Shown in pieces: positions 7,960-15,622 of a stretch of DNA of 64,000 nt. Position numbers and translations under genes: made by a program. Position 1 is the first letter of the stretch; every line of letters begins with the position of its first letter. The notes under the pieces were generated by a model. That model searched no databases, was not told the DNA's origin, and worked only from the letters and a program-made list of their open reading frames with translations. Origin of the DNA: Tundrisphaera sp051175315 (GTDB lineage Bacteria; Planctomycetota; Planctomycetia; Isosphaerales; Isosphaeraceae); contig NZ_CP195100.1 in NCBI RefSeq assembly GCF_051175315.1, positions 868,001 through 932,000 of the forward strand. The letters run 5' to 3'.

Positions 7960-9312
7960 ATGTTTGAGCGCATCCTGGTGGCCAATCGCGGCGAGATCGC
8001 GCTGCGGATCATCCGCGCGTGCAAGGAGTTGGGGATCCAGGCGGTCGCCGTCTACTCGCAGGCGGATCGCGATGCCCCCTACCTTCAGCTTGCCGATCGC
8101 GCGATCTGCATCGGCAAGGGCGTCAGCTCCGACAGCTATCTGAACATCCCCCGCCTGATCGCCGCGGCCGAGGTCGCCGACGTCCAGGCGATCCACCCCG
8201 GATATGGCTTCCTGAGCGAGAACCCCTCGTTCGCCGAGATCTGCCGGAGCTGCAACTTCGAGTTCATCGGGCCGCCCCACGACGCCATCCGCCGGATGGG
8301 GCTGAAGACCGAGGCCAAGATCGTCGCCAACGCCGCCAACGTCCCGTGCGTGCCCGGGTCCGACGGCCCGGTCGGGGACGATTCGGAGGCCCTGAGCCTG
8401 GCCCGCGCCATCGGCTTCCCGGTCCTGATCAAGGCGGCCGCCGGCGGCGGCGGCAAGGGCATGCGGGTCTGCCGCGACGAATCGACGCTGGTCGCCTCGC
8501 TCCGGGCGGCCCGCTCTGAGGCGGAGTCGGCGTTCAAGAATCCGAGCGTCTACCTCGAGAAATTCATCGACCGCCCGAGGCATGTCGAGGTCCAGATCCT
8601 CGCCGATGCCCACGGCCACGTCGTCCACTGCTGGGACCGCGACTGCTCGCTCCAGCGCCGGCACCAGAAGCTCGTCGAGGAAGGGCCCGCCCCCACCCTC
8701 CCGCTCGACGTGCGGGTCCGCCTGGGCGAGGCGGCCGTCCGCCTGGCCCTGGCCGTCGGCTATGTCAATGCGGGGACCTGCGAGTTCCTGGTCGACTCCG
8801 ACAACAACTTCTATTTCATCGAGGTCAATGCCCGCATCCAGGTCGAGCATCCGGTCACGGAGTCGATCACGGGCATCGACCTGGTCAAGCAGCAGATCCG
8901 GATCGCCGCCGGCGAGCCCCTGCCCTTCACCCAGGCGGATATCCATTCGACCGGGCACTCGTTCGAGTGTCGGATCAACTCCGAAGATCCCGACAACGAC
9001 TTCCGGCCCTCGCCGGGGCGCATCACCCGGCTCAACGTACCGGGCGGGCCCGGAGTCCGGTGGGATTCCCATGTCCAGGCGGGCTACTCCGTCCCGCCCA
9101 ACTACGATTCGCTGGTCGGCAAGCTCATCGTTCATGCCCCGACCCGGGACGAGGCGATGTCCACGATGCGTCGGGCCCTGGATGAGCTGGTGATCGAGGG
9201 GATCCAGACCACGATCCCGCTGCATCGCCGGATCTTCCGCAACCGCGACTTCATCGAGGGACGCGTCGATACTACCTGGGTCGAGCGTGTCCTGATGCCC
9301 CCCAAGGCCTGA
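7960..9312 (+). CDS. accC: Acetyl-CoA carboxylase, biotin carboxylase subunit
   Basis: 450 residues, full length for AccC. It opens FERILVANRGEIALRIIRAC, has the ATP-grasp glycine loop KAAAGGGGKGMRV, and the catalytic segment EVNARIQVEHPVTE. It carboxylates biotin on AccB using ATP and bicarbonate. It is encoded just after accB; the carboxyltransferase genes accA and accD are not in the window. A hairpin follows the stop codon and separates it from the convergent PEP-CTERM gene. Confidence 0.96.
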   Translation: MFERILVANRGEIALRIIRACKELGIQAVAVYSQADRDAPYLQLADRAICIGKGVSSDSYLNIPRLIAAAEVADVQAIHPGYGFLSENPSFAEICRSCNFEFIGPPHDAIRRMGLKTEAKIVANAANVPCVPGSDGPVGDDSEALSLARAIGFPVLIKAAAGGGGKGMRVCRDESTLVASLRAARSEAESAFKNPSVYLEKFIDRPRHVEVQILADAHGHVVHCWDRDCSLQRRHQKLVEEGPAPTLPLDVRVRLGEAAVRLALAVGYVNAGTCEFLVDSDNNFYFIEVNARIQVEHPVTESITGIDLVKQQIRIAAGEPLPFTQADIHSTGHSFECRINSEDPDNDFRPSPGRITRLNVPGGPGVRWDSHVQAGYSVPPNYDSLVGKLIVHAPTRDEAMSTMRRALDELVIEGIQTTIPLHRRIFRNRDFIEGRVDTTWVERVLMPPKA

Positions 9313-9358
9313 GCCGCGCGGGGATCGGTGGACATCGGTTCGAGCAGGGCGGAATCAG

Positions 9359-9399
9359 AGACGCCCCGACCTCGCCAGGTAGGCGGGGCCGGGGCGTCT
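9359..9399 (+). terminator. Hairpin after accC
   Basis: A 10-bp stem (agacgccccg / cggggcgtct) with a GC-rich inner arm is followed on the plus strand by TTTCATT. It lies between the convergent accC and PEP-CTERM genes and best fits termination of accBC transcripts. Confidence 0.6.
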
Positions 9400-9439
9400 T
9401 TCATTGGCGAGGTGTCCGCAAGTGCGGTGGCGACCGGTC

Positions 9440-10015
9440 TTACTTCGCGGCGCGACGGCGTCGGGCCGTCACCAGCCCGAGGGTGCCCAGGCCGAGGCCG
9501 ACCATCGCGATCGAGGCCGGCTCGGGGACCACGTTCGGAGAGATAGCGAAGCTGATGTTGCCCGCGGTCACGCTGCCGGCCTGCGAGCCCGCCGAAGGCG
9601 GGGCGTAGGAGATGGTGCCGATCGAGAGGGGGGCGGCGCCGGTCAGGTTGGTGACGGTGCCCGTGAACGAGCTGAGGGCCCCATTGACGGTGAAGGTGCC
9701 GGTCAGCGTGCCGGACAGGGAGCCGGGGGTCGAGCCCGAGCCGGTGATCGTGAAGTTCTGGCTCAGGGTGACGGTGCCGGAGCCCGACCCCGAGAGGTTC
9801 GGCAGGCCGACGTTGATGACATTGAACGTCTGGGGGAAGCCGGCGACGACTGTCTGGGACGCGGCGGCGGTCGCGAAGGTGAACGTGGACCCGCCGAGGG
9901 GGGTATACTGCGCCACGGACGGGTCGCTCAGGGTCAGTTGGTAGTCGGCCTTGGCCTCGCCGAACGAGAAGAAGGCGGTGACGGCGAAGGCGAAGAACAG
10001 GGACTTCTTGCTCAT
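9440..10015 (-). CDS. PEP-CTERM sorting-domain protein, copy 1
   Basis: 191 residues. A signal peptide (MSKKSLFFAFAVTAFFSFGEAKA) leads into a Ser/Thr/Gly-rich beta-type domain. The protein ends with VPEPASIAMVGLGLG, a hydrophobic helix and ARRRRAAK, the PEP-CTERM sorting signal recognised by exosortase in EPS-producing Gram-negatives and planctomycetes. AGAGGA upstream of the ATG at 10015 supports this start over a longer in-frame one. It is a close paralogue of the next gene on the same strand. No exosortase is encoded in the window. The product is probably a surface or matrix protein; its precise role is unknown. Confidence 0.85.
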   Translation of the reverse strand: MSKKSLFFAFAVTAFFSFGEAKADYQLTLSDPSVAQYTPLGGSTFTFATAAASQTVVAGFPQTFNVINVGLPNLSGSGSGTVTLSQNFTITGSGSTPGSLSGTLTGTFTVNGALSSFTGTVTNLTGAAPLSIGTISYAPPSAGSQAGSVTAGNISFAISPNVVPEPASIAMVGLGLGTLGLVTARRRRAAK

Positions 10016-10427
10016 CGGGATGCATCCTCTCAAGGGGGGAAGCTCCTGGCCATCCGGCGGAACGAGCCAGTAAGCGGATCGCGCCTTCTCATGCCAAACC
10101 CACGGAACGGAGCTGGTCATAAGAAAGCAAAAGCAATCCTTTCGCATCAGCCGAAGCGAATGTAGCAACGATTAAGCGTGCGTGGATAGAGTGTTGATAA
10201 ATTTCATCATCCCGGCCCGATTCGTCTTGACTATCGTGTCAAGGTGCTAACGAATTAATGAGGTTGATTTGCATGAGGATGTCTATTTGTTCTATGGTGT
10301 CGGGCACGCTTCCATGGCGATCTCCGGCCGCTTCGAACGAAAAAACCCCGACCTCGCAGGGAGCGAGGTCGGGGCTTCGTGAGCCATCGCCGGCCCTGGA
10401 GGGCCGGTGGACTCCGCGGAGATCAGC
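10016..10427. other. Intergenic region between the two PEP-CTERM genes
   Basis: About 410 bp, clearly richer in A+T than its flanks between 10120 and 10310. It must hold the promoter of PEP-CTERM copy 1 (minus strand) and contains the terminator of copy 2. I see no convincing coding sequence and could not assign exact -35/-10 boxes. Confidence 0.5.
10340..10374 (-). terminator. Strong rho-independent terminator after PEP-CTERM copy 2
   Basis: A perfect 12-bp stem (ccccgacctcgc / gcgaggtcgggg) with a 5-base loop is followed on the minus strand by six T residues. This is the best intrinsic terminator in the window and means the two PEP-CTERM genes are separately transcribed. Confidence 0.85.
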
Positions 10428-10991
10428 TTAGTTGGCGCGGCGGCGGCGGAGGGCCAGGCCACCGACGCTGGCCAGGCCGAGGCCGACCATCGCGACCGAG
10501 GCGGGCTCGGGGACGGCGGTCGGGGTGATGATGAAGCTGACGTTGCCCGAGGTGGCCGAGCCGATCGTCGAGCCGGCCGAGGGGGCGGCGTAGCTGATGC
10601 CGCTGACCGTGAACCCGGTGCCGACCAGGTTGGTGAAGCTGCCCGAGAACGAGCTGAGGGCGCCGCTGACGGTGAAGGTGCCGGTCAGCGTGCCGGTCAG
10701 GGAGCCGGGGGTGGAGCCCGAGCCGACGATCGAGAAGGTCTCGCTCAGGGTGACGGTGCCGCCGCCGGCACCGGTGGCGCTGGGCAGGGCGACGTTGATG
10801 ACGTTGAACGTCTGGGCGACGCTACCCGTCTGGGTCGCGGAGGGGATCGCGAAGTCGAACCTGGAACCGCCGGCGGGGGTGAAGGTCGTCGGGTTCAGGC
10901 CGCTCAGGGTGAGCGTGTAGTCGGCCTTGGCCACGCCGGTGAACGACAGGCAGGCGAGGGCAGCGGCAGCGAGGAAGGAGCGCTTGAGCAT
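10428..10991 (-). CDS. PEP-CTERM sorting-domain protein, copy 2
   Basis: 187 residues from MLKRSFLAAAALACLSF, a signal peptide. The middle matches copy 1 almost block by block (TFNVIN, GTVTLS, GSGSTPGSL, GTLTGTFTV, GALSSF, ISYA, PSAGS). It ends VPEPASVAMVGLGLASVGGL followed by ALRRRRAN, a complete PEP-CTERM signal. GAGAGGA lies 9 bases before the ATG at 10991 and overlaps an alternative ATG at 11009, which favours the shorter start. Local duplication gave the pair. The long untranslated region upstream suggests its own promoter. Confidence 0.85.
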   Translation of the reverse strand: MLKRSFLAAAALACLSFTGVAKADYTLTLSGLNPTTFTPAGGSRFDFAIPSATQTGSVAQTFNVINVALPSATGAGGGTVTLSETFSIVGSGSTPGSLTGTLTGTFTVSGALSSFSGSFTNLVGTGFTVSGISYAAPSAGSTIGSATSGNVSFIITPTAVPEPASVAMVGLGLASVGGLALRRRRAN

Positions 10992-11691
10992 CGAGTCGAA
11001 TCCTCTCATGGTTGTGCCGAACCGCCGAGCTAGGCACTCCCATCGCATGGAACTAAGTCACTGGGCTACGAACACCGCGATCCTGAATCCGGTCCGATCG
11101 CAATTCGGCGATATTGCGAGTCATCCCAGATTCGCATCTGATAGCATGATGTCGCGGAGACCCCGCGATCGAGAGGCTAAAGTAGCAGAATGAAGACGGA
11201 TTGCAACGATGATGTCGGAAAGTGACAACGTCCGAGGTGACTTCTCGCATCGAACGCAAGGGCCAAGTTTCCCATTTCCCGAAAACCAGGGAATGCTGAC
11301 AAACTGGGCATGGTGCATCCTCGCGAGAAAAAAGAGAAGGCTTCGGTGGGACGACGATTCGCCATCTGTAGAACAGGCGGCGGAATGCGTAGAATGAGAG
11401 AAGCCTTCAGCTCGACATCGCTCCATCGGTCGAGCGGTAGTATGACATAGTGCCCAAATCGAGTGCAAGCATAACCGACGGTTACGTTCACAATTGCCAA
11501 CATTGATCATCGATCCGGCGCAAATCAATAACCTTGCAAGATTGACCGGTCTGCAATCCAAGGGCGGCAGGGGTCGGTCGGCCGGGGTCGGACCCCTTGT
11601 CGTCCCGTCGTGCCGACCTGTACATTGATGGAGGGCGGTGCATCGCCCGGGTCGCGCCCCGCAGCGGTGAAGAAAGGGAGATCGGACCGCG
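10992..11691. other. Low-GC intergenic region upstream of lipB
   Basis: About 700 bp near 50 percent G+C by eye, in a genome near 70. Minus-strand frames of 108 and 146 codons exist but are Cys/Arg/Ser-rich with no family likeness and no clear ribosome binding site, so I do not call them. It must contain the promoters of PEP-CTERM copy 2 and the lip genes. I see no RNA gene or repeat. Confidence 0.5.
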
Positions 11692-12420
11692 ATGAATTCG
11701 ACCCCGCCATTGGAGATTTACCTGCTCGGGCGGGTCGATTTCGATGAGATCCAGCAACTCCAACGCCGCCTGGTCTACGATCTGGGCGATGGGGAGAGTC
11801 GGGGTGGCGTCCTGATCTTATGCGAACACTCCCCGGTCATTAGTGTTGGGAGATCGGGCAGTCGTGCCCATATTCTGGTCGACGACGACGAATTGCGGTC
11901 GCTGCGCCTCCCCGTCCGTTGGGTCAATCGCGGCGGTGGGTGCCAGCTCCATGCCCCGGGCCAGCTTGCGGGCTACCTGGTCCTGCCCCTGGGCCAGCGG
12001 GATCTCCTGCTCCAGGGTTATCTGGATGGGTTGGAGCGCGTCCTGATCGAGGTCCTGGGGGAGTTCGATCTCCGAGGGTCGACCCGCCCCGGCGTCCCGG
12101 GGGTCTTCATCGACCAGGCCCGGGTCGCGTCGATCGGCGTGGCGGTGAAACGCTCGATCGCCTATCATGGATTCACGCTGAACGTGTCCACGTTCCTGGG
12201 GCCGTTCGGGCTGCTCCGCGACCCGTCCGCGGACGGGCCGATCCGCCAGACCTCGATGGAGTCGCGTCGCCAGCGGCCGACGCCGATGGCGAAGGTCCGC
12301 GAGGCGGTGATCCGCCGCGTCGAGTCGGTGTTCGGCCTGGAACGGCACCACCTGTATACGCACCATCCTTCGATCCGCCGGAAGGTCGGCTCTCATGACT
12401 TCGCTCCGAGTCTTGGATGA
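11692..12420 (+). CDS. lipB: LipB-like octanoyltransferase homologue lacking catalytic Cys and Lys
   Basis: 242 residues with the LipB fold signature: LCEHSPVISVGRSG (substrate loop), RGGGCQLHAPGQLAGYLVLP (for the usual RGGxxTYHGPGQ) and YHGFTLNVSTFLGPFGLL. LipB moves octanoate from acyl carrier protein to lipoyl domains through a Cys-Lys dyad. Here the Lys before the SLG/SIG turn is Arg (QARVASIG) and the Pro-Cys-Gly motif is replaced by residues without Cys (LLRDPSADG). The protein's only Cys residues are in LCEHSP and GGGCQ, far from that site. GGGAG upstream supports the ATG. It overlaps lipA by 26 bp, so the two are made together. The family call is firm; activity is doubtful. Confidence 0.8.
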   Translation: MNSTPPLEIYLLGRVDFDEIQQLQRRLVYDLGDGESRGGVLILCEHSPVISVGRSGSRAHILVDDDELRSLRLPVRWVNRGGGCQLHAPGQLAGYLVLPLGQRDLLLQGYLDGLERVLIEVLGEFDLRGSTRPGVPGVFIDQARVASIGVAVKRSIAYHGFTLNVSTFLGPFGLLRDPSADGPIRQTSMESRRQRPTPMAKVREAVIRRVESVFGLERHHLYTHHPSIRRKVGSHDFAPSLG

Positions 12421-13318
12421 TGCCCCCGGCCTGCCGATCCTGGGCGCCGACGAAGTGGCCGCCGCCCCCCGGAAGCGGCTCCCGCCCTGGCTCAAGCGGC
12501 CGATCCCGGCCGCCGGCGGGACCTACTTCACCAAGGATCTGATCGGCGAGCTCGGGCTGGAAACGATCTGCGAGAGCGGCAAGTGCCCGAATCGATCGGA
12601 GTGCTGGACCCGCCGCACGGCCACGTTCATGGTCCTGGGCGAGACCTGCACCCGCCCGTGCGGCTTCTGCGCCGTGAAGCGGGGCAAGCCCGAGGCCGTG
12701 GCCGAGGATGAGCCGGACCGCCTGGCCGAGGCCTGCGCCCGGCTGGGCCTGAAGCACGTCGTGATCACGTCGGTCACCCGCGACGACCTGCCCGACGGCG
12801 GGGCGGATCATTTCCGCCGCTGCATCCTGGCGGTTCGAGAGCGGACCGGCGCGACCATCGAGGTCCTCACGCCCGACTTCGACGGCAACACCGAGGCCAT
12901 CGACATCGTCCTGTCCGGCGAGCCCGAGGTCTTCAACCACAACATGGAGACCGTGGCCCGGCTCCAGCAGTACGTCCGGCGCAAGAGCCAGTATGCCGTC
13001 AGCCTCGCCGTCCTGGGCCACGCCAAGAAATCGGCCCCCCGCATCAAGACCAAGAGCGGCCTGATGCTCGGGCTGGGGGAGACGACCGAGGAGATCCTGG
13101 AGACCCTGGCCGACCTCCGCGCCGTGGGCTGCGACTTCCTCACGCTCGGCCAGTACCTCCAGCCCTCCGGCCGGCACCTGCCCGTGGTCCGCTACCTCCC
13201 CCCGGAGGAGTTCGACGAACTCGGGCGGATGGCCCGCGCCCTCGGCTTCCTCGAAGTCGCCTCCGCCCCGTTCGTCCGGTCCAGCTACCACGCCGACGAG
13301 ATGGCGGCGCACGCCTGA
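12395..13318 (+). CDS. lipA: Lipoyl synthase
   Basis: 307 residues. The auxiliary 4Fe-4S cluster motif CESGKCPNRSEC and the radical-SAM motif CTRPCGFC are both intact, and the C-terminus has the conserved RSSY that completes auxiliary cluster binding. It inserts two sulfurs into octanoyl groups on lipoyl domains using SAM. The start overlaps the end of the lipB-like gene, implying translational coupling. A short hairpin follows the stop. Confidence 0.95.
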   Translation: MTSLRVLDDAPGLPILGADEVAAAPRKRLPPWLKRPIPAAGGTYFTKDLIGELGLETICESGKCPNRSECWTRRTATFMVLGETCTRPCGFCAVKRGKPEAVAEDEPDRLAEACARLGLKHVVITSVTRDDLPDGGADHFRRCILAVRERTGATIEVLTPDFDGNTEAIDIVLSGEPEVFNHNMETVARLQQYVRRKSQYAVSLAVLGHAKKSAPRIKTKSGLMLGLGETTEEILETLADLRAVGCDFLTLGQYLQPSGRHLPVVRYLPPEEFDELGRMARALGFLEVASAPFVRSSYHADEMAAHA

Positions 13319-13324
13319 CCCGAT

Positions 13325-13342
13325 CCCCGGCTATCGCCGGGG
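13325..13342. terminator. Possible hairpin after lipA
   Basis: A 7-bp GC stem (ccccggc / gccgggg) with a TATC loop sits just after the lipA stop codon. No T tract follows, so termination is only a possibility. Confidence 0.3.
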
Positions 13343-13425
13343 CCCCGCCACGAACTCGCCTCGCCCGTCCCCTGTCCGACCCGCACACCGAACGCTGCCG
13401 CGTCGCCTCGCCAGGAGAACCGTCC

Positions 13426-14838
13426 GTGCCCGAGACCCTGTTCGAGAAAGTCTGGAACCGACACGTCGTCAAGGCCACGGACGAGGCCACTCTCCTCTAT
13501 ATTGACCGGCACCTGGTCCACGAGGTCACCAGCCCCCAGGCGTTCGACGGCCTCCGCCTCGCGGGCCGGAAGGTGCGGCGGCCCGACCTGACGTTCGCCA
13601 CGGTCGACCACAACGTGCCGACCGAGAATCAACTCCAGATCCACGAGCCGATGTCCCGGCGCCAGGTCGAGACCCTGCGGGCCAACTGCAAGGAGTTCGG
13701 CGTCCCCCTCTATGACATCAAGAGCGGTCGCCAGGGCATCGTCCACGTGATCGGCCCCGAGTTGGGGATCACCCTGCCGGGCAACACGATAGTCTGCGGC
13801 GATAGTCACACCAGCACCCATGGCGCGTTCGGCGCCCTGGCCTTCGGCATCGGCACCAGCGAGGTCGAGCACGTCCTGGCCACCCAGACCCTGGCCCAGG
13901 GACGCCGGCCCAAGTCGTTCGGCATCGAGGTGACCGGCAAGCTCGCCCCGGGGCTGGAGCCCAAGGACATCATCCTGGCGATCATCCGGGCCATCGGCAC
14001 CGGCGGCGGCACCGGGACGGTCCTCGAATACTACGGCCCGGCCATCGAGGCCCTCTCGATGGAAGGCCGGATGACCATCTGCAACATGTCGATCGAGGCC
14101 GGGGCCCGCGCCGGGCTGATCGCCCCCGACGACGTGACCATCGACTATTTGACCAAGGTCGACCGCCCGTTCGCCCCCAAGGGCAAGGCCCTGGAAGCGG
14201 CCATCCGCGACTGGAAGACCTTGAAGACCGACGACCCGTCGGCCTTCGATCGCCACATCACGATCGACGCCGGGTCGATCGTCCCGCAGGTCACCTGGGG
14301 GACCACCCCCGCCATGACGATCGACGTCACCGGCACGGTGCCCGACCCCGATCAGGTCCCGTTCGCCAGCGCCGAGGACGCCCGCCGGGCCCTGGCCTAC
14401 ATGGGCCTGAAGCCCGGCACGCCGGTCACGGACATCGCCGTGGATGTCGTCTTCATCGGCTCGTGCACCAACGGGCGGATCGAGGACCTGCGCATCGCCG
14501 CCAACGTGCTCAAGGGGCGGAAGGTCGCCCCCAGCGTCCGGGCTCTGATCGTGCCGGGCAGCGAGCAGGTCCGCCACCAGGCCGAGGCCGAGGGGCTCGA
14601 CCGGGTCTTCCGCGAGGCCGGCGCCGAGTGGCGCGAGGCCGGTTGCAGCATGTGCCTGGCCATGAACCCCGACAAGCTCACCCCCGAGCAGCGTTCGGCC
14701 AGCACCAGCAATCGCAACTTCGAAGGCCGGCAGGGCCCCGGCGGGCGGACCCACCTGGTCAGCCCGGCCATGGCCGCCGCCGCCGCCGTCGCGGGCCACT
14801 TCGTCGATGTCCGCCAGATGATGCCGCAGGGAGCCTGA
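13426..14838 (+). CDS. leuC: 3-isopropylmalate dehydratase large subunit
   Basis: 470 residues starting with GTG, preceded by AGGAGA at 8-base spacing. The 4Fe-4S ligands are seen as FIGSCTNGR (about residue 347) and CSMCLAMN (about 408-411), and substrate-binding sequence appears in GDSHTSTHGAFGALAFGIGTSEVEHVLATQ. With LeuD it isomerises 2- to 3-isopropylmalate in leucine synthesis. The leuD gene starts four bases after the stop. Confidence 0.96.
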   Translation: MPETLFEKVWNRHVVKATDEATLLYIDRHLVHEVTSPQAFDGLRLAGRKVRRPDLTFATVDHNVPTENQLQIHEPMSRRQVETLRANCKEFGVPLYDIKSGRQGIVHVIGPELGITLPGNTIVCGDSHTSTHGAFGALAFGIGTSEVEHVLATQTLAQGRRPKSFGIEVTGKLAPGLEPKDIILAIIRAIGTGGGTGTVLEYYGPAIEALSMEGRMTICNMSIEAGARAGLIAPDDVTIDYLTKVDRPFAPKGKALEAAIRDWKTLKTDDPSAFDRHITIDAGSIVPQVTWGTTPAMTIDVTGTVPDPDQVPFASAEDARRALAYMGLKPGTPVTDIAVDVVFIGSCTNGRIEDLRIAANVLKGRKVAPSVRALIVPGSEQVRHQAEAEGLDRVFREAGAEWREAGCSMCLAMNPDKLTPEQRSASTSNRNFEGRQGPGGRTHLVSPAMAAAAAVAGHFVDVRQMMPQGA

Positions 14839-14842
14839 TCCG

Positions 14843-15508
14843 ATGCAAGCGTTCACCGTCCACCGCGGCAAGGCCGTCGTCCTCGACTGGACCGACGTCA
14901 ACACCGACCTCATCATCCCGGCCCGCTACCTCAAGCGGGTCGAGCGGGTCGGCTATGGCCCCCTGCTCTTCGCCGACAAGCGCTACGTGGCCGGTGGCTC
15001 GCCCCAGCCCGATAACCCCGAATTCCATGGGGCCCTCGACCCCGAGTTCCCCCTCAACAAGCCGGAGGCCCAGGGGGCCACGATCCTGGTCGTCGGGCGC
15101 AACTTCGGCTGCGGGTCGAGCCGCGAGCACGCCGTGTGGGCCGTGGCCCAGGCTGGCTTCCGCGCCCTGATCGCCCCCGGCAAGGGGGAAGGGTTCGCGG
15201 ACATCTTCGAGGGGAATGCCTACGGCAACGGCCTGGTCCCCCTGGAAGTGCCCGAGAGCGAATGGGCCGAGATCGCCGAGGCCGTCCGCGCCGGGGCCGA
15301 GCTGACCTTCGACCTCCACGACCTTCGCCTCACCGTCCACCCGGCCGGCGGCGGCTCCGGGAAGTCCTACGCGATCGACATCCCCGAAGACCAGCGGCAT
15401 CGCCTTCTGCACGGCCTCGACGCCATCGCCGAGACCCTCCTGGATGAGCCCGCGATCCGGGCCCACGAGGAGAACGCCCCGATCTGGATCACGCCCCAGC
15501 CGGCCTGA
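14843..15508 (+). CDS. leuD: 3-isopropylmalate dehydratase small subunit
   Basis: 221 residues, slightly longer than the usual 190-200. It opens FTVHRGKAVVLDWTDVNTDL, contains ARYLKRV for the substrate-recognition loop, and has FGCGSSREHAVWA, the family signature. The extra length is a C-terminal extension after the core. It forms the active site with LeuC. The two genes are separated by four bases and followed by a hairpin. Confidence 0.95.
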   Translation: MQAFTVHRGKAVVLDWTDVNTDLIIPARYLKRVERVGYGPLLFADKRYVAGGSPQPDNPEFHGALDPEFPLNKPEAQGATILVVGRNFGCGSSREHAVWAVAQAGFRALIAPGKGEGFADIFEGNAYGNGLVPLEVPESEWAEIAEAVRAGAELTFDLHDLRLTVHPAGGGSGKSYAIDIPEDQRHRLLHGLDAIAETLLDEPAIRAHEENAPIWITPQPA

Positions 15509-15538
15509 TCGGGTCCGCGTGGCGGATGAAAACCCGGC

Positions 15539-15576
15539 CCGATCCCATCGGACTCCCCTTGGTCCGGTGGGATCGG
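15539..15576 (+). terminator. Hairpin after leuCD
   Basis: A 14-bp stem with one G-T pair and a 10-base loop lies 30 bases after leuD. It lacks a strong T run, but its length and place suggest the end of the leucine transcript. Confidence 0.4.
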
Positions 15577-15622
15577 CGTCGTCGTGCGATCGGGCTGCAT
15601 CGTCCGGGGACCGGGGGACGCG

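Noticed and set aside
11121..11561. A 146-codon minus-strand frame in the low-GC region
   Set aside because: Random-looking composition rich in Cys and Ser, no ribosome binding site and no domain.
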